DNA of 64,000 bases from Streptomyces sp. CBMA291 (GCF_014596525.1 NZ_MSJP01000045.1:1-64000), one strand, 5' to 3'. Positions 28,829 through 39,340 are shown, counted from the first letter of the stretch. Made by a program: numbers and translations. Notes: generated by a model not told the origin, from the sequence alone.

Positions 28829-29943
28829 TTGGCCGCCGCCTTCTTGGCCGGGACCTTCTTCGCGGCGGGCTTCGCCGCCGGGGCGGCCGACTGCCCGGAC
28901 CCGGGCACGGAATCCGCGACCGGCTCCGCCGCGAGGTCCGACGAGACCGGCTCGGACGGGGCCGGTTCCGACGAGAGGTCCGCCGGAACCGGCGGCTCGG
29001 GCGCGGTCACGGCCGCCCGCTCGTCGAGCTGTCCGATGCCGATCCGCAGCGCCGTCGCGTAGGTGTCGTCCGGGTCGAGCCTGCGCAGCTCCTCCGCGAT
29101 CAGCTCGGCCGTCTCGCGGCGCTTGAGCGCCACGGCACGGTCGGGCTGCCCCTGGATGGAGAGCGTGGCGAGCGAACCGTCCGGCCGGTCGAGGACGATC
29201 GGGCCCGAGTCGGTCTCCATCCGTACGGAGGTGAGACCGGGGCCCGCCGACCTGGTGCGCCGCACCGGGACCTTCAGCCGGTCCGTGAGCCACATGGCGA
29301 GCAGTTCGACGCTGGGGTTGAACTCCTCGCCCTCCACCTCGGCGGCGGTGACCTCGCACACGACCTGGTCGAGCGCGGCGGCCAGCATCGAGCGCCACGG
29401 GGTGATCCGGGTCCACGAGAGGTCGGTGTCGCCCGGGGTGTAGGTGTCCGCGCGGGCGGTCAGCTCCTCGATGGGCTGCTCGGCGGAGTACGTGTCGGTC
29501 ACCCGGCGCTGGGCGAGGGCGCCCAGCGGGTCGTTCGCCGGGTCGGTCGGCGCGTTCACCGGCCACCAGACGACGACGGGCGCGTCCGGAAGCAGCAGCG
29601 GCAGGACGACCGACTGGGCGTGGTCGACGACCTCGCCGTAGAGCCGCAGGACGACCGTCTCGCCGGTGCTGGCGTCGGCGCCGAGGCGGACCTCGGCGTC
29701 GAGCCGTGCCTGGGAGCGGTCGCGTGGGGAGCGCGAGACCCGCTTGATGACGACGAGGGTCCGCGAGGGGTGCTCGCGGGACGCCTCGTTCGCGGCCTTC
29801 AGCGCGTCGTAGGCGTTCTCCTCGTCGGTGACGATGACGAGGGTGAGCACCATGCCGACGGCCGGCGTGCCGATCGCCCGCCGCCCGAGCACCAGCGCCT
29901 TGTTGATCTTCGAGGACGTGGTGTCCGTCAGGTCGGTCTTCAT
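28825..29943 (-). CDS. opcA: Glucose-6-phosphate dehydrogenase assembly protein OpcA
   Basis: 372 residues; ATG overlaps the zwf stop codon (ATGA). OpcA is a cofactor known from cyanobacteria and actinobacteria that assembles or activates glucose-6-phosphate dehydrogenase. Recognised by [58 protein letters not shown] and LLLPDAPVVVWWPVNAPTDPANDPLGALAQRRVTD. An acidic, Pro-rich segment is followed by a Lys/Ala C-terminal tail (AAPAAKPAAKKVPAKKAAAK), reminiscent of the UvrA tail in this genome. Its position between zwf and pgl agrees with the role. Confidence 0.96.
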   Translation of the reverse strand: MKTDLTDTTSSKINKALVLGRRAIGTPAVGMVLTLVIVTDEENAYDALKAANEASREHPSRTLVVIKRVSRSPRDRSQARLDAEVRLGADASTGETVVLRLYGEVVDHAQSVVLPLLLPDAPVVVWWPVNAPTDPANDPLGALAQRRVTDTYSAEQPIEELTARADTYTPGDTDLSWTRITPWRSMLAAALDQVVCEVTAAEVEGEEFNPSVELLAMWLTDRLKVPVRRTRSAGPGLTSVRMETDSGPIVLDRPDGSLATLSIQGQPDRAVALKRRETAELIAEELRRLDPDDTYATALRIGIGQLDERAAVTAPEPPVPADLSSEPAPSEPVSSDLAAEPVADSVPGSGQSAAPAAKPAAKKVPAKKAAAK

Positions 29944-31472
29944 GGCCTGCGCCAGCTCCGTCCGTCTCGTGCGAGCATCTCGTCCGCCTCGACCGGACCC
30001 CAGGTCCCGGACTGGTACTGCGCGGGCTTGCCGTGCCGGTCCCAGAACCGCTCGATCGGGTCGAGGATCTTCCAGGACAGCTCGACCTCCTCGACGCGCG
30101 GGAAGAGGTTGGAGTCGCCGAGCAGGACGTCGAGGATGAGCCGCTCGTACGCCTCCGGGCTGGACTCGGTGAAGGACTCGCCGTACGCGAAGTCCATCGA
30201 CACGTCCCGGATCTCCATCTGGGTGCCGGGCACCTTGGAGCCGAACCGCACCGTGACGCCCTCGTCCGGCTGGACCCGGATGACGATGGCGTTGCGGCCG
30301 AGTTCCTCGGTCGCGGTGTGGTCGAAGGGGGAGTGCGGGGCGCGCTGGAAGACGACCGCGATCTCCGTGACCCGGCGGCCGAGGCGCTTGCCGGTGCGCA
30401 GGTAGAACGGGACGCCGGCCCAGCGCCGGTTGTCGATCTCCAGCTTGATGGCCGCGTAGGTGTCGGTCTTCGACTCGGGGTCGATGCCGTCTTCCTGGAG
30501 GTAGCCGACGGCCTTCTCGCCGCCCTGCCACCCGGCCGCGTACTGGCCCCGCACGGTGGACTCGCCCAGGTCCTTGGGGAGCTTCACCGCGCCGAGGACC
30601 TTGGTCTTCTCGGCGGCCAGCGCGTCGGCGTCGAAGGAGGCGGGCTCCTCCATCGCGGTCAGCGCGAGCAGCTGGAGCAGGTGGTTCTGGATGACGTCAC
30701 GGGCGGCGCCGATGCCGTCGTAGTACCCGGCACGGCCGCCGATGCCGATGTCCTCGGCCATGGTGATCTGCACGTGGTCGACGTACGACCGGTTCCAGAT
30801 CGGCTCGAAGAGGGTGTTGGCGAAGCGGAGCGCCAGGATGTTCTGGACGGTCTCCTTGCCGAGGTAGTGGTCGATCCGGAAGACCTCGTGCGGCGGGAAG
30901 ACCTCGTGGACGACCTCGTTCAGCTCCTTGGCGGAGGCCAGGTCGTGCCCGAAGGGCTTCTCGATGACCGCGCGGCGCCAGGAGCCGTTCTTCTGGTCGG
31001 CGAGCCCGTGCTTCTTGAGCTGCTGGACGACCTTGGGGAAGAACTTCGGCGGGACCGACAGGTAGAAGGCGAAGTTGCCGCCGGTGCCCTGCGCCTTGTC
31101 CAGCTCCTCGATGGTGGACTTCAGCTGGTCGAAGGCCACGTCGTCGTCGAAGTCGCCCTGGACGAACCGCATGCCCTGGATCAGCTGCTGCCACACCTCC
31201 TCGCGGAACGGGGTGCGCGCGTGCTGCTCGACGGCGTCGTGGACCTCCTGCGCGAAGTCCTCGTTCTGCCACTCGCGACGGGCGAAGCCGATGAGCGAGA
31301 AGCCCGGCGGCAGCAGCCCCCGGTTGGCCAGATCGTAGACGGCGGGCATCAGCTTCTTACGGGACAAATCCCCCGTGACGCCGAAGATCACCAGGCCCGA
31401 CGGCCCCGCGATGCGCGGGAGCCGTCGGTCTGCGGCGTCACGGAGCGGATTGGCTCCGTGGACGGTGCTCAC
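29940..31472 (-). CDS. zwf: Glucose-6-phosphate 1-dehydrogenase
   Basis: 510 residues from GTG at 31472, which has GGAGG (complement of 31483-31487) ten nt upstream. A GTG at 31481 overlaps the tal stop but is only one nt from that site. First step of the oxidative pentose phosphate pathway, yielding NADPH and 6-phosphogluconolactone. Motifs: nucleotide loop [21 protein letters not shown] near 27-47, the catalytic [15 protein letters not shown] near 195-209, and EKPFGHDL near 172. It is followed by opcA with a four-nt overlap. Confidence 0.97.
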   Translation of the reverse strand: MSTVHGANPLRDAADRRLPRIAGPSGLVIFGVTGDLSRKKLMPAVYDLANRGLLPPGFSLIGFARREWQNEDFAQEVHDAVEQHARTPFREEVWQQLIQGMRFVQGDFDDDVAFDQLKSTIEELDKAQGTGGNFAFYLSVPPKFFPKVVQQLKKHGLADQKNGSWRRAVIEKPFGHDLASAKELNEVVHEVFPPHEVFRIDHYLGKETVQNILALRFANTLFEPIWNRSYVDHVQITMAEDIGIGGRAGYYDGIGAARDVIQNHLLQLLALTAMEEPASFDADALAAEKTKVLGAVKLPKDLGESTVRGQYAAGWQGGEKAVGYLQEDGIDPESKTDTYAAIKLEIDNRRWAGVPFYLRTGKRLGRRVTEIAVVFQRAPHSPFDHTATEELGRNAIVIRVQPDEGVTVRFGSKVPGTQMEIRDVSMDFAYGESFTESSPEAYERLILDVLLGDSNLFPRVEEVELSWKILDPIERFWDRHGKPAQYQSGTWGPVEADEMLARDGRSWRRP

Positions 31473-31477
31473 AGGGT

Positions 31478-32596
31478 TCACGCCTCCGAAGGGGCGAGGC
31501 GACGGAGCTCCGCCTCGGTCGAGGTGAGCAGGTCGTTCCAGGCCGCCTCGAACTTCTCGACGCCCTCGTCCTCCAGGAGCTGCACGACCTCGTCGTAGCC
31601 GATGCCCAGCTTCTCGACGGCCGCCAGCTCGGCGCGCGACTGCTCGTAGGTGCCGCGCACGGTGTCGCCGGAGACCTCGCCGTGGTCGGCGGTGGCCTCC
31701 AGGGTGCCCTCCGGCATGGTGTTGACCGTGCCGGGGGCGACCAGGTCCACGACGTACAGGGTGTCCTTGTACGCGGGGTCCTTCACGCCGGTCGAGGCCC
31801 ACAGCGGACGCTGCTTGTTGGCGTGCGCCTTGTCGAGGACGGCCCAGCGCTCCGAGGAGAAGACCTCCTCGTACGCCTCGTACGCCAGACGCGCGTTGGC
31901 CAGCGCGGCCTTGCCCTTGAGGGCCTTGGCCTCGTCGGTGCCGATGCCGTCCAGGCGCTTGTCGATCTCCGTGTCCACGCGGGACACGAAGAAGGACGCC
32001 ACCGAGTGGATCTCGGAGAGGTCCAGGCCGCGCTCGCGGGCCTTCTCCAGACCCGCCAGGTAGGCGTCCATGACCGCGCGGTAGCGCTCCAGCGAGAAGA
32101 TCAGCGTCACGTTGACGCTGATGCCGAGGCCGATGACCTCGGTGATCGCCGGCAGGCCCGCCTTGGTGGCCGGGATCTTGATGAGGGTGTTGGGGCGGTC
32201 CACCAGCCAGGCCAGCTGCTTGGCCTCGGCGATGGTCGCGGTCGTCTCGTGGGCGAGCCGCGGGTCCACCTCGATGGACACCCGGCCGTCCTGGCCGTCC
32301 GTCGCGTCGAAGACCGGCCGCAGGATGTCGGCCGCGTCACGGACGTCCGCCGTCGTGATCATGCGGATGGCCTCGTCGACCGTCACCTTGCGGGCGGCCA
32401 GGTCGGCGAGCTGCTGCTCGTACCCGTCGCCCGACGAGATGGCCTTCTGGAAGATCGACGGGTTGGTGGTGACACCGACCACGTGCGACTGGTCGATCAG
32501 CTCGGCCAGGTTGCCGGACGTGATCCGCTTGCGCGACAGGTCGTCCAGCCAGATCGCGACGCCTTCGTCGGAGAGGCGCTTGAGAGCGTCTGTCAT
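31478..32596 (-). CDS. tal: Transaldolase
   Basis: 372 residues, the long actinobacterial type (TalB-like, class 2). Transfers a dihydroxyacetone unit from sedoheptulose-7-phosphate to glyceraldehyde-3-phosphate through a Schiff base. Motifs: [23 protein letters not shown] near 11-33, [13 protein letters not shown] near 40-52, and the catalytic Lys in [17 protein letters not shown] near 134-150. The last stretch, [28 protein letters not shown], is the actinobacterial C-terminus. It lies 36 nt downstream of tkt. Confidence 0.97.
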   Translation of the reverse strand: MTDALKRLSDEGVAIWLDDLSRKRITSGNLAELIDQSHVVGVTTNPSIFQKAISSGDGYEQQLADLAARKVTVDEAIRMITTADVRDAADILRPVFDATDGQDGRVSIEVDPRLAHETTATIAEAKQLAWLVDRPNTLIKIPATKAGLPAITEVIGLGISVNVTLIFSLERYRAVMDAYLAGLEKARERGLDLSEIHSVASFFVSRVDTEIDKRLDGIGTDEAKALKGKAALANARLAYEAYEEVFSSERWAVLDKAHANKQRPLWASTGVKDPAYKDTLYVVDLVAPGTVNTMPEGTLEATADHGEVSGDTVRGTYEQSRAELAAVEKLGIGYDEVVQLLEDEGVEKFEAAWNDLLTSTEAELRRLAPSEA

Positions 32597-32632
32597 GGGA
32601 ATTGCATCTCCAATGAGTCGTACGTATCCGCG

Positions 32633-34720
32633 TCAGCGCGCGGAGGCCGCGATCGATTCCCGGGCGGCGGCGACGATCGCCTCCGGCGTGAAACCGAACT
32701 CGCGGAAAAGGACCTTGGCGTCGGCGGAGGCGCCGAAGTGCTCAAGCGAGACGATCCGGCCCGCGTCGCCGACGTACTTGTGCCAGGTCAGACCGATACC
32801 GGCCTCGACCGCCACACGCGCCTTCACCGACGGCGGCAGGACCGCGTCCTTGTACGCCTGGTCCTGCTCCTCGAACCACTCCACGGAGGGCATCGAGACG
32901 ACCCGGGTCGGGACGCCCGCCGCCTGGAGCCGCTCGCGCGCCTCCACGGCCAGGTGCACCTCGGAGCCCGTGCCGATCAGCACGACCTCGGGGGCGCCGC
33001 CCTCGGCCTCGAACAGCACGTAGCCGCCCTTGACGGTGTCCTCGTTCGGCGCGTACGTCGGCACGCCCTGACGGGTGAGCGCCAGACCGTGCGGGGCGCC
33101 CTTGCCGAAGGCCCGGGTGTGCCGCTGGGTGATCTCGCGCCAGACGATCGCCGTCTCGTTGGCGTCGGCCGGACGGACCACGTTCAGACCGGGGATCGCG
33201 CGCAGCGAGGCCAGGTGCTCCACCGGCTGGTGCGTCGGGCCGTCCTCGCCCAGACCGATCGAGTCGTGGGTCCAGACGTACGTCACCGGCAGGTGCATCA
33301 GCGCGGAGAGCCGCACCGCGTTGCGCATGTAGTCGGAGAACACCAGGAAGGTGCCGCCGTAGATCCGCGTGTTGCCGTGCAGCGCGATGCCGTTCATCTC
33401 GGCGGCCATCGAGTGCTCGCGGATGCCGAAGTGGATCGTGCGGCCGTACGGGTCGGCCTCCGGCAGCGGGTTGCCCTCGGGGAGGAACGAGGAGCCCTTG
33501 TCGATCGTGGTGTTGTTCGAGCCGGCCAGGTCGGCGGAGCCGCCCCACAGCTCGGGGATGACCGCGCCGAGTGCCTGGAGGACCTTGCCGGAGGCGGCAC
33601 GGGTCGCGACGCTCTTGCCGGTCTCGAAGACCGGGAGGGTCTGCGCCCAGCCGGCCGGCAGCTCGTTGGCCTGGATGCGGTCGAACTCGGCCGCCCGCTC
33701 CGGGTTGGCCGTACGCCACTCGGCGAGCGACTTCTCCCAGGCGACGCGGGCCTCGCGGCCGCGGTCGCCGAGCGCCCGGGTGTGCGCGATGACCTCGTCG
33801 GAGACCTCGAAGGTCTGCTCCGGGTCGAAGCCCAGGACGCGCTTGGTGGCCGCGATCTCCTCGTCGCCGAGCGCCGAGCCGTGCGAGGCCTCGGTGTTCT
33901 GCGCGTTCGGCGCGGGCCAGGCGATGATCGAGCGCATCGCGATGAACGACGGGCGCTCCGTCTCGGCCTCGGCCGCCCGGATCGCCGCGTACAGCGCCGC
34001 CGGGTCCAGGTCGCCGCTGGCCTGCGGCTCGACGCGCTGGACGTGCCAGCCGTACGCCTCGTACCGCTTCATCGTGTCCTCGGACACGGCGGTCTCGGTG
34101 TCGCCCTCGATCGAGATGTGGTTGTCGTCCCACAGCAGGATCAGATTGCCGAGCTTCTGGTGCCCCGCGAGCGAGGACGCCTCCGCGGAGATGCCCTCCT
34201 GGAGGCAGCCGTCACCGGCGATCGCGTAGATCCGGTGGTCGAACGGAGACGTGCCGGGGGCGGCCTCCGGGTCGAACAGGCCACGCTCGTAGCGGGCGGC
34301 CATCGCCATGCCCACGGCGTTGGCGACACCCTGGCCCAGCGGGCCCGTGGTGGTCTCCACACCGGCGGTGTGACCGTACTCCGGGTGCCCCGGGGTCTTC
34401 GAACCCCAGGTGCGGAACGCCTTCAGGTCGTCCAGTTCGAGACCGAAGCCACCCAGGTACAGCTGGGTGTAGAGGGTCAGGGACGAGTGCCCGGCGGAGA
34501 GAACGAACCGGTCCCGCCCGACCCACTCGGGGTCGGCCGGGTCGTGCCGCATCACCTTCTGGAAAAGGGTGTACGCGGCGGGCGCGAGGCTCATCGCCGT
34601 ACCAGGATGGCCGTTGCCGACCTTCTGTACGGCGTCCGCGGCCAGGACGCGGGCGGTGTCGACGGCCCGCTGGTCGATGTCGGTCCACTCGAGGTCTGTG
34701 GTGGTCGGCTGAATGCTCAC
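32633..34720 (-). CDS. tkt: Transketolase
   Basis: 695 residues, thiamine-diphosphate enzyme of the non-oxidative pentose phosphate pathway. N-terminal [20 protein letters not shown] near 36-55; TPP/Mg motif [18 protein letters not shown]...[16 protein letters not shown] near 158-195; Pyr domain [19 protein letters not shown] with the catalytic Glu near 409; [29 protein letters not shown] near 470-498. GTG at 34720 ([12 protein letters not shown]) is about 12 nt after GGAGAGGAG. First gene of the minus-strand pentose phosphate operon, divergent from ctaB. Confidence 0.97.
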   Translation of the reverse strand: MSIQPTTTDLEWTDIDQRAVDTARVLAADAVQKVGNGHPGTAMSLAPAAYTLFQKVMRHDPADPEWVGRDRFVLSAGHSSLTLYTQLYLGGFGLELDDLKAFRTWGSKTPGHPEYGHTAGVETTTGPLGQGVANAVGMAMAARYERGLFDPEAAPGTSPFDHRIYAIAGDGCLQEGISAEASSLAGHQKLGNLILLWDDNHISIEGDTETAVSEDTMKRYEAYGWHVQRVEPQASGDLDPAALYAAIRAAEAETERPSFIAMRSIIAWPAPNAQNTEASHGSALGDEEIAATKRVLGFDPEQTFEVSDEVIAHTRALGDRGREARVAWEKSLAEWRTANPERAAEFDRIQANELPAGWAQTLPVFETGKSVATRAASGKVLQALGAVIPELWGGSADLAGSNNTTIDKGSSFLPEGNPLPEADPYGRTIHFGIREHSMAAEMNGIALHGNTRIYGGTFLVFSDYMRNAVRLSALMHLPVTYVWTHDSIGLGEDGPTHQPVEHLASLRAIPGLNVVRPADANETAIVWREITQRHTRAFGKGAPHGLALTRQGVPTYAPNEDTVKGGYVLFEAEGGAPEVVLIGTGSEVHLAVEARERLQAAGVPTRVVSMPSVEWFEEQDQAYKDAVLPPSVKARVAVEAGIGLTWHKYVGDAGRIVSLEHFGASADAKVLFREFGFTPEAIVAAARESIAASAR

Positions 34721-35035
34721 CCTGGGTCAGGGCTCCTCTCCACATGTATGAAGCCGGTGACTGAGGATGCACCGGCAGTGTCGAGCCTACCCCTGAGGGA
34801 ACGTCGCTCTTTTCGAATGCGCGCACTAGGAGCAGGTGGATGGCGCAATGGTGCGTCCGACCGTGTGACTTCCTTTTTCCGCAGGCTGTCCACCCCTTGG
34901 GACACACCCCCTCAACACGACCCCACCCCCGCGAAGACCGGCGTCTGGGCAACGTCTACAGTGGCGTGGTACGCGCAAGCTTCACTCTTTTTTCATTCGG
35001 GGAGCTTGCTGGGAATTTCTCTGTCAGGGGTGTGC
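34721..35035. other. Divergent intergenic region between tkt and ctaB
   Basis: 315 nt and unusually AT-rich for this genome in places (GACTTCCTTTTTCC near 34865; ACTCTTTTTTCATT near 34984). Possible -10 elements: TAGGCT on the minus strand (complement of 34784-34789), about 65 nt before tkt, and TACAGT on the plus strand (34957-34962), about 75 nt before ctaB. Neither has a convincing -35. The region must contain both promoters. Confidence 0.5.
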
Positions 35036-35983
35036 GTGACGGCCGTCGAGTCCCGACCCGCAGGGGTCGTCTTGACTCCCAGCCCGGGGGCCCATCGGCC
35101 GTTCGGGGCCCGCGTCAAGGCATTCGTTGCGCTGACCAAGCCGCGGATCATCGAGCTGCTGCTCATCACCACCGTTCCGGTGATGTTCCTCGCCGAGCAG
35201 GGGGTGCCCGACCTCTGGCTGGTGCTCGCCACCTGCTTCGGCGGCTATCTGTCGGCGGGCGGCGCCAACGCGCTGAACATGTACATCGACCGCGACATCG
35301 ACGCGCTGATGCACCGCACCGCGCAGCGTCCGCTGGTCACCGGCGTGCTCACCCCGCGCGAGGGCCTGGTCTTCGGCCTCTCCCTCGCGGTGGTCTCCAC
35401 GCTCTGGTTCGGCCTGCTCGTCAACTGGCTGTCGGCGGCGCTCTCGCTCGGCGCGCTCCTCTTCTACGTCGTCGTCTACACGATGATCCTGAAGCGGCGC
35501 ACCGCGCAGAACATCGTCTGGGGCGGCATCGCGGGCTGTCTGCCGGTCCTCATCGGCTGGTCCTCCGTGACCAACTCGATGTCCTGGGCCGCGGTCATCC
35601 TCTTCCTCGTCATCTTCTTCTGGACGCCGCCGCACTACTGGCCGCTGTCGATGAAGGTGAAGGACGACTACGCCCGCGCGGGCGTGCCGATGCTGCCCGT
35701 CCTCGCCTCGAACAAGGTCGTGGCCAAGCAGATCGTCCTCTACAGCTGGGTGATGGTCGCCGTCTCGCTGCTGCTCACCCCGCTGGGCTACACCGGCTGG
35801 TTCTACGAGTCCGTGGCGCTGCTCACCGGCGGCTGGTGGCTCTGGGAGGCGCACGCGCTGCTCAACCGGGCCAAGGCCGAGGTGACCGGCGCGAAGCTCA
35901 AGGAGATGCGCCTCTTCCACTGGTCCATCACCTATGTGTCGCTGCTCTTCGTGGCGGTCGCGGTGGACCCCTTCCTCCGCTAG
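35036..35983 (+). CDS. ctaB: Protoheme IX farnesyltransferase (heme O synthase)
   Basis: 315 residues. GTG at 35036 has AGGGG five nt upstream; a GTG at 35030 is also in frame. About nine membrane helices of the UbiA superfamily, with the prenyl-diphosphate motif [23 protein letters not shown] (near 81-103; both Asp present), a second cytoplasmic loop [28 protein letters not shown], and [29 protein letters not shown]. Adds farnesyl to heme B to form heme O for cytochrome oxidase; ctaA 1.6 kb away makes heme A. Divergent from tkt, the usual arrangement in Streptomyces. Confidence 0.97.
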   Translation: MTAVESRPAGVVLTPSPGAHRPFGARVKAFVALTKPRIIELLLITTVPVMFLAEQGVPDLWLVLATCFGGYLSAGGANALNMYIDRDIDALMHRTAQRPLVTGVLTPREGLVFGLSLAVVSTLWFGLLVNWLSAALSLGALLFYVVVYTMILKRRTAQNIVWGGIAGCLPVLIGWSSVTNSMSWAAVILFLVIFFWTPPHYWPLSMKVKDDYARAGVPMLPVLASNKVVAKQIVLYSWVMVAVSLLLTPLGYTGWFYESVALLTGGWWLWEAHALLNRAKAEVTGAKLKEMRLFHWSITYVSLLFVAVAVDPFLR

Positions 35984-36030
35984 GACGCCCTGGTACTTCC
36001 CGGGGGACCGCTCGCGAGAGCGCTCCGGTC

Positions 36031-36072
36031 GACGGCCGGGTCACGTGGCACAAGCCACGTGGCCCGGCCGTC
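36031..36072 (+). terminator. Terminator of ctaB
   Basis: A 19-bp stem (36031-36049 with 36054-36072, one G-U pair) and a 4-nt loop, 48 nt after the ctaB stop codon. A short TCGTC tail follows. Confidence 0.7.
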
Positions 36073-36099
36073 GTCAGTGGATCTACGCGTCGGTAGCAT
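36071..36099 (+). promoter_or_regulatory. Candidate leaderless promoter of the 106-residue protein
   Basis: TCGTCA (36071-36076) and TAGCAT (36094-36099) are 17 nt apart; the -10 ends seven nt before the ATG at 36107 and no ribosome site is present, so the transcript probably starts at or next to the ATG. Confidence 0.5.
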
Positions 36100-36106
36100 C
36101 GCTGTC

Positions 36107-36427
36107 ATGGCAGAAACGAAGCAGGCAGAGCGCAGGGCGGCCAAGCTCGCCAAGGAGATCCAGGCCTTCGCCCGGCAGCACGGCGGCTCCGAGGGACACC
36201 TCGCGCACATCGGCCAGGCGGGCACCCGGATCGTGCTCGTCGGCACCGACGGCGGCTGGGGCGATCTGGTCGCCCCGACGTACGAGATCGCCCGGCAGGC
36301 GGCCGAGAAGGCCGGTCTGACGCTCCACGAGGAGTTCGACGGGGAGTTCGCCGCCAAGGTCGTCACCGGTCCGTACGAGTGGACCAGGATGGCCGGAATT
36401 CAGCTCGGCGGCCCGTCCGACCGCTGA
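36107..36427 (+). CDS. Small conserved hypothetical protein
   Basis: 106 residues, soluble. N-terminus KQAERRAAKLAKEIQAFARQHGGSEGHLAHI is a basic amphipathic helix; the rest (RIVLVGTDGGWGDLVAPTYEIARQAAEKAGLTLHEEFDGEFAAKVVTGPYEWTRMAGIQLGG) looks like a small alpha/beta domain. I recognise it only as a protein found beside ctaB in Streptomyces; function unknown. No signal peptide or metal motif. It appears to be transcribed alone from a leaderless promoter and is convergent with ctaA. Confidence 0.8.
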   Translation: MAETKQAERRAAKLAKEIQAFARQHGGSEGHLAHIGQAGTRIVLVGTDGGWGDLVAPTYEIARQAAEKAGLTLHEEFDGEFAAKVVTGPYEWTRMAGIQLGGPSDR

Positions 36428-36530
36428 GCCAGGCCCCCTCGCCTCGGCCCTTCGCCGCGTTGCCTGGGCGGTCCCGCGCCGCGGTGCCCGGGCCCGGTCC
36501 TTCGCCGCGGCGCCGTACCGGAAACGCGTG

Positions 36531-36563
36531 ACGGGGCCCCACCCGGGAAGGGTGGGGCCCCGT
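36531..36563. terminator. Bidirectional terminator between the small gene and ctaA
   Basis: A perfect 14-bp GC-rich stem (36531-36544 with 36550-36563) and a 5-nt loop between convergent genes. Confidence 0.8.
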
Positions 36564-36595
36564 CGTACGCGGGAAGGCCGGGCCTTCGGGGAAGG

Positions 36596-37555
36596 TCAGG
36601 CCTTCGCCAGCTCCGGGTCCTGCCGGGCCGGGGCGTCGGCGGTGAGCGGGGGACGCTCGCGCGTGCTCAGGACGAGCCGCAGCACCGCGATCCACATCAG
36701 GCACGAGCCGAGCATGTGCAGGCCGACCAGAAGCTCGGGCACGCCCGTGAAGTACTGGACGTAGCCCACGGCGCCCTGGAGCACCAGCACGATCAGCAGT
36801 TCGCGGGCGCGGGCCCGGATGTCCAGCGGGGCGTCGACCACCCGGAGCACCAGCCACATCGCGATCGCGAGGGCGCAGAGCAGCCAGGCGGCGATGGCGT
36901 GCACGTGGGCCGCGTCCGTCCAGTCCCACCGCATGCGCGGGACGTCGCTGCTGTCACCGGCGTGCTTGCCCGCACCGGTCACCGTCGTGCCGAGCACGAT
37001 GAGGAGGGCGGCGGCGCCCGTGATCGCCCAGGAGAGCTTGCGCACCGGGCGCGGGACGCGCGGGCGGGGCGGCGTGTCGCCCTCGCCGGTCCGGTGCCAG
37101 GTGACGAGGGCGACCGTGAGCAGGGCGTTCGCGGCGAGGAAGTGACCGGCGACGGTCCACGGGTTGAGGCCCATCCAGACGGTGATGCCGCCGATGACGG
37201 CGTTGCTCATCACGATCCAGAACTGGGCCCAGCCGAGCCGGGTGAGGCCGCGCCGCCACGGCTTGGCCGACCGGGTGGCGACGATCGACCAGCCGACCGC
37301 GGCCGACAGGACGTAGGTCAGCATCCGGTTGCCGAACTCGATGGCACCCCGATAGCCCTGTTCGGGGGTGACGATCAGGCTGTCTGCCGTGCACTTGGGC
37401 CAGGTGTCGCAGCCGAGGCCGGAACCGGTCAGCCGGACCGCGCCACCCGTGACGATGATGGCCACGCTCATCACGACGGCGGAGAGCGCGGCGCGCCGGA
37501 GCGTCCGGGGGGACGGGGTCCAGCGCTGGGCGATATAGGCGAGGGGGGTCAGCAC
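36596..37555 (-). CDS. ctaA: Heme A synthase (COX15/CtaA)
   Basis: 319 residues from GTG at 37555; the frame also allows GTG at 37585 (329 residues). The shorter start is preferred because TACGAT (complement of 37563-37568) sits seven nt before it, the leaderless pattern seen for other genes here, and the longer start lacks a ribosome site. Eight membrane helices; conserved VTGGAVRLTGSGLGCDTWPKCTADSL with the Cys pair typical of CtaA, GNRMLTYVL with Glu/His-type heme region, AGHFLAANALL, and HVHAIAAWLL and VGLHMLGSCLMW in the second half, giving the four heme-ligand His. Converts heme O from CtaB to heme A. Confidence 0.94.
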   Translation of the reverse strand: MLTPLAYIAQRWTPSPRTLRRAALSAVVMSVAIIVTGGAVRLTGSGLGCDTWPKCTADSLIVTPEQGYRGAIEFGNRMLTYVLSAAVGWSIVATRSAKPWRRGLTRLGWAQFWIVMSNAVIGGITVWMGLNPWTVAGHFLAANALLTVALVTWHRTGEGDTPPRPRVPRPVRKLSWAITGAAALLIVLGTTVTGAGKHAGDSSDVPRMRWDWTDAAHVHAIAAWLLCALAIAMWLVLRVVDAPLDIRARARELLIVLVLQGAVGYVQYFTGVPELLVGLHMLGSCLMWIAVLRLVLSTRERPPLTADAPARQDPELAKA

Positions 37556-37637
37556 GGCCCCTATCGTAGGCCGGTGCTTGTGCACGGTTTCACGAGGGGT
37601 GCCTTGTCGGGAAACGTCACCCTCTGGGGTGCCCCGA

Positions 37638-38405
37638 CTACTCCCAGCGGAAGAACCTCGCCGCCGCGCCGAGCCCCAGGACCGCCCAGACGGCGAGGGT
37701 CAGCGCGTCGCCCCAGGGCAGTGCGGCGCCGTCCTGGAGGACGGCGCGCAGCCCGTCGGAGAGGGCCGAGATCGGCAGCAGCTCCAGTACCGTGCGGGCC
37801 GCGTCGGGGAACTTCGCCAGCGGGACGATCACCCCGCCGCCCACCAGGAGCAGCAGGAAGACCAGGTTGGCGGCGGCCAGGGTGGCCTCCGCCTTCAGGG
37901 TGCCGGCCATCAGCAGGCCGAGGCCGGAGAAGGCGGCGGTGCCGAGGACGAGCAGCAGCAGGACGGCGGCCGGGTTGCCGTGCGGGGACCAGCCGAGGGC
38001 CAGGGCGATCGCCGTCAGGAGGACGATCTGGAGGATCTCGGTGACCAGGACGGAGAGCGTCTTGGCGCTCATCAGGGCCCAGCGGGGGAGCGGTGAGGCG
38101 CCGAGGCGCTTGAGCACCCCGTACCGCCGCTCGAAGCCGGTGGCGATGGCCTGGCCGGTGAAGGCGGTCGACAGGACGGCGAGCGCGAGGACGCCCGGCG
38201 CGAGGAAGTCGACGGCCTTGTCGGCGCCGGTGTCGACGATGTCGACCGTGGAGAAGAGCACCAGGAGCAGCGAGGGGATGATCACGGTGAGGAGCAGCTG
38301 CTCGCCGTTGCGCAGCAGCATGCGGGTCTCCAGCGCCGTCTGTGCCGCGATCATCCGGCCGACGGGGGCGGCGCCCGGCTTCGGGGCGTACGTACCAGTG
38401 CTCAT
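37638..38405 (-). CDS. ABC-2 type transporter permease
   Basis: 255 residues with six membrane helices, ABC2_membrane family (AAQTALETRMLLRNGEQLLLTVIIPSLLLVLF; LSTAFTGQAIATGFERRYGVLKRLGASPLPRWALMSAKTLSVLVTEILQ; GTLKAEATLAAANLVFLLLLVGGGVIVPLAKFPDAARTVLELLPISALSDGLRAVL). ATG overlaps the stop of the ATP-binding gene (ATGA), so the two form one exporter. Such pairs export drugs or lipids; the substrate here is unknown. Confidence 0.9.
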   Translation of the reverse strand: MSTGTYAPKPGAAPVGRMIAAQTALETRMLLRNGEQLLLTVIIPSLLLVLFSTVDIVDTGADKAVDFLAPGVLALAVLSTAFTGQAIATGFERRYGVLKRLGASPLPRWALMSAKTLSVLVTEILQIVLLTAIALALGWSPHGNPAAVLLLLVLGTAAFSGLGLLMAGTLKAEATLAAANLVFLLLLVGGGVIVPLAKFPDAARTVLELLPISALSDGLRAVLQDGAALPWGDALTLAVWAVLGLGAAARFFRWE

Positions 38406-39340
38406 GCGCGCAGTTCCTTGCCCGTCAGTTCCAGGAAGACGTCTTCCAGGGTGTGGCGCTCGACGGAGATGCCGTCGGGCATGACGCCGTGCTGGGCGCA
38501 CCAGCTGGTGACCGTGGCGAGCAGCTGGGGGTCGATGGCGCCGGTGATCCGGTACGTGCCCGGCAGCGGTTCGGCGGCGGCCGAGCCGTCGGGGAGGGCC
38601 TTGAGGAGGGAGTCCAGGTCGAGCCCGGGGCGGCCGGTGAAGCGCAGGGTGTTCTCGGCGCCGCCCCGGCACAGCTGCTCGGGGCTGCCCTGGGCGACGA
38701 CCCGGCCGGCGTCGACGATGGCGACGTCGTCGGCGAGTTCCTCGGCCTCCTGCATGAAGTGGGTGGTGAGGACGACGCTCACGCCGTCGGCGCGCAGCTC
38801 GCGGACGAGGTCCCAGGTGGCGCGGCGGGCCTGCGGGTCGAGTCCGGCGGTCGGCTCGTCGAGGAAGACCAGCTCGGGGCGGCCGACGACGGCCATGGCG
38901 AGCGCGAGGCGCTGCTGCTGGCCGCCGGAGAGGCGCCGGTAGGCGGTCCGGCCGCAGGAGCCGAGGCCGAGGCGTTCGGCGAGGGCGTCGACGTCCAGCG
39001 GGTGGGCGTGGAGCTTCGCCATGTGGCGGAGCATCTCGTCGGCGCGGGCGCCGGAGTAGACGCCGCCGGACTGGAGCATGACGCCGATCCGGGGGCGCAG
39101 GGCGGCGGCGTCGGCGACCGGGTCGAGCCCGAGGACGCGGACGGTGCCGCCGTCGGGCCTGCGGTATCCCTCGCAGGTCTCGATGGTGGTGGTCTTGCCG
39201 GCTCCGTTGGGGCCGAGGACGGCGGTGACGGTGGCCGCCCGCACGTCGAGGTCGAGGCCGTCGACCGCGGTCTTGGTTCCGTATCGCTTGACCAGGCCGT
39301 GGACCTGGACGACGGACTCGTTGTTCTGGGTCCCGCGCAT
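38402..39340 (-). CDS. ABC transporter ATP-binding protein
   Basis: 312 residues. Walker A GPNGAGKTTTIE near 43-54, Q-loop GVMLQSGGVY near 87, signature LSGGQQQRLALAMAVVG near 138-154, Walker B ELVFLDEPTAGLDP near 157-170 and the switch His in TTHFMQEAEEL. This is the DrrA/CcmA-like group that pairs with ABC-2 permeases. ATG at 39340 (MRGTQNNESVVQVHGL) is chosen because homologues start here and TAGACT lies seven nt upstream; the frame is open for another 33 codons upstream, but that stretch covers the promoter region shared with the divergent channel gene. Confidence 0.92.
   Translation of the reverse strand: MRGTQNNESVVQVHGLVKRYGTKTAVDGLDLDVRAATVTAVLGPNGAGKTTTIETCEGYRRPDGGTVRVLGLDPVADAAALRPRIGVMLQSGGVYSGARADEMLRHMAKLHAHPLDVDALAERLGLGSCGRTAYRRLSGGQQQRLALAMAVVGRPELVFLDEPTAGLDPQARRATWDLVRELRADGVSVVLTTHFMQEAEELADDVAIVDAGRVVAQGSPEQLCRGGAENTLRFTGRPGLDLDSLLKALPDGSAAAEPLPGTYRITGAIDPQLLATVTSWCAQHGVMPDGISVERHTLEDVFLELTGKELRA

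Noticed and set aside
31682..35029. Very long plus-strand open frame running over tal and tkt and joining ctaB
   Set aside because: The part before 35030 is antisense to two clear enzymes and shows repetitive Arg/Gly/Val/Asp composition; only the part from 35036 is real.
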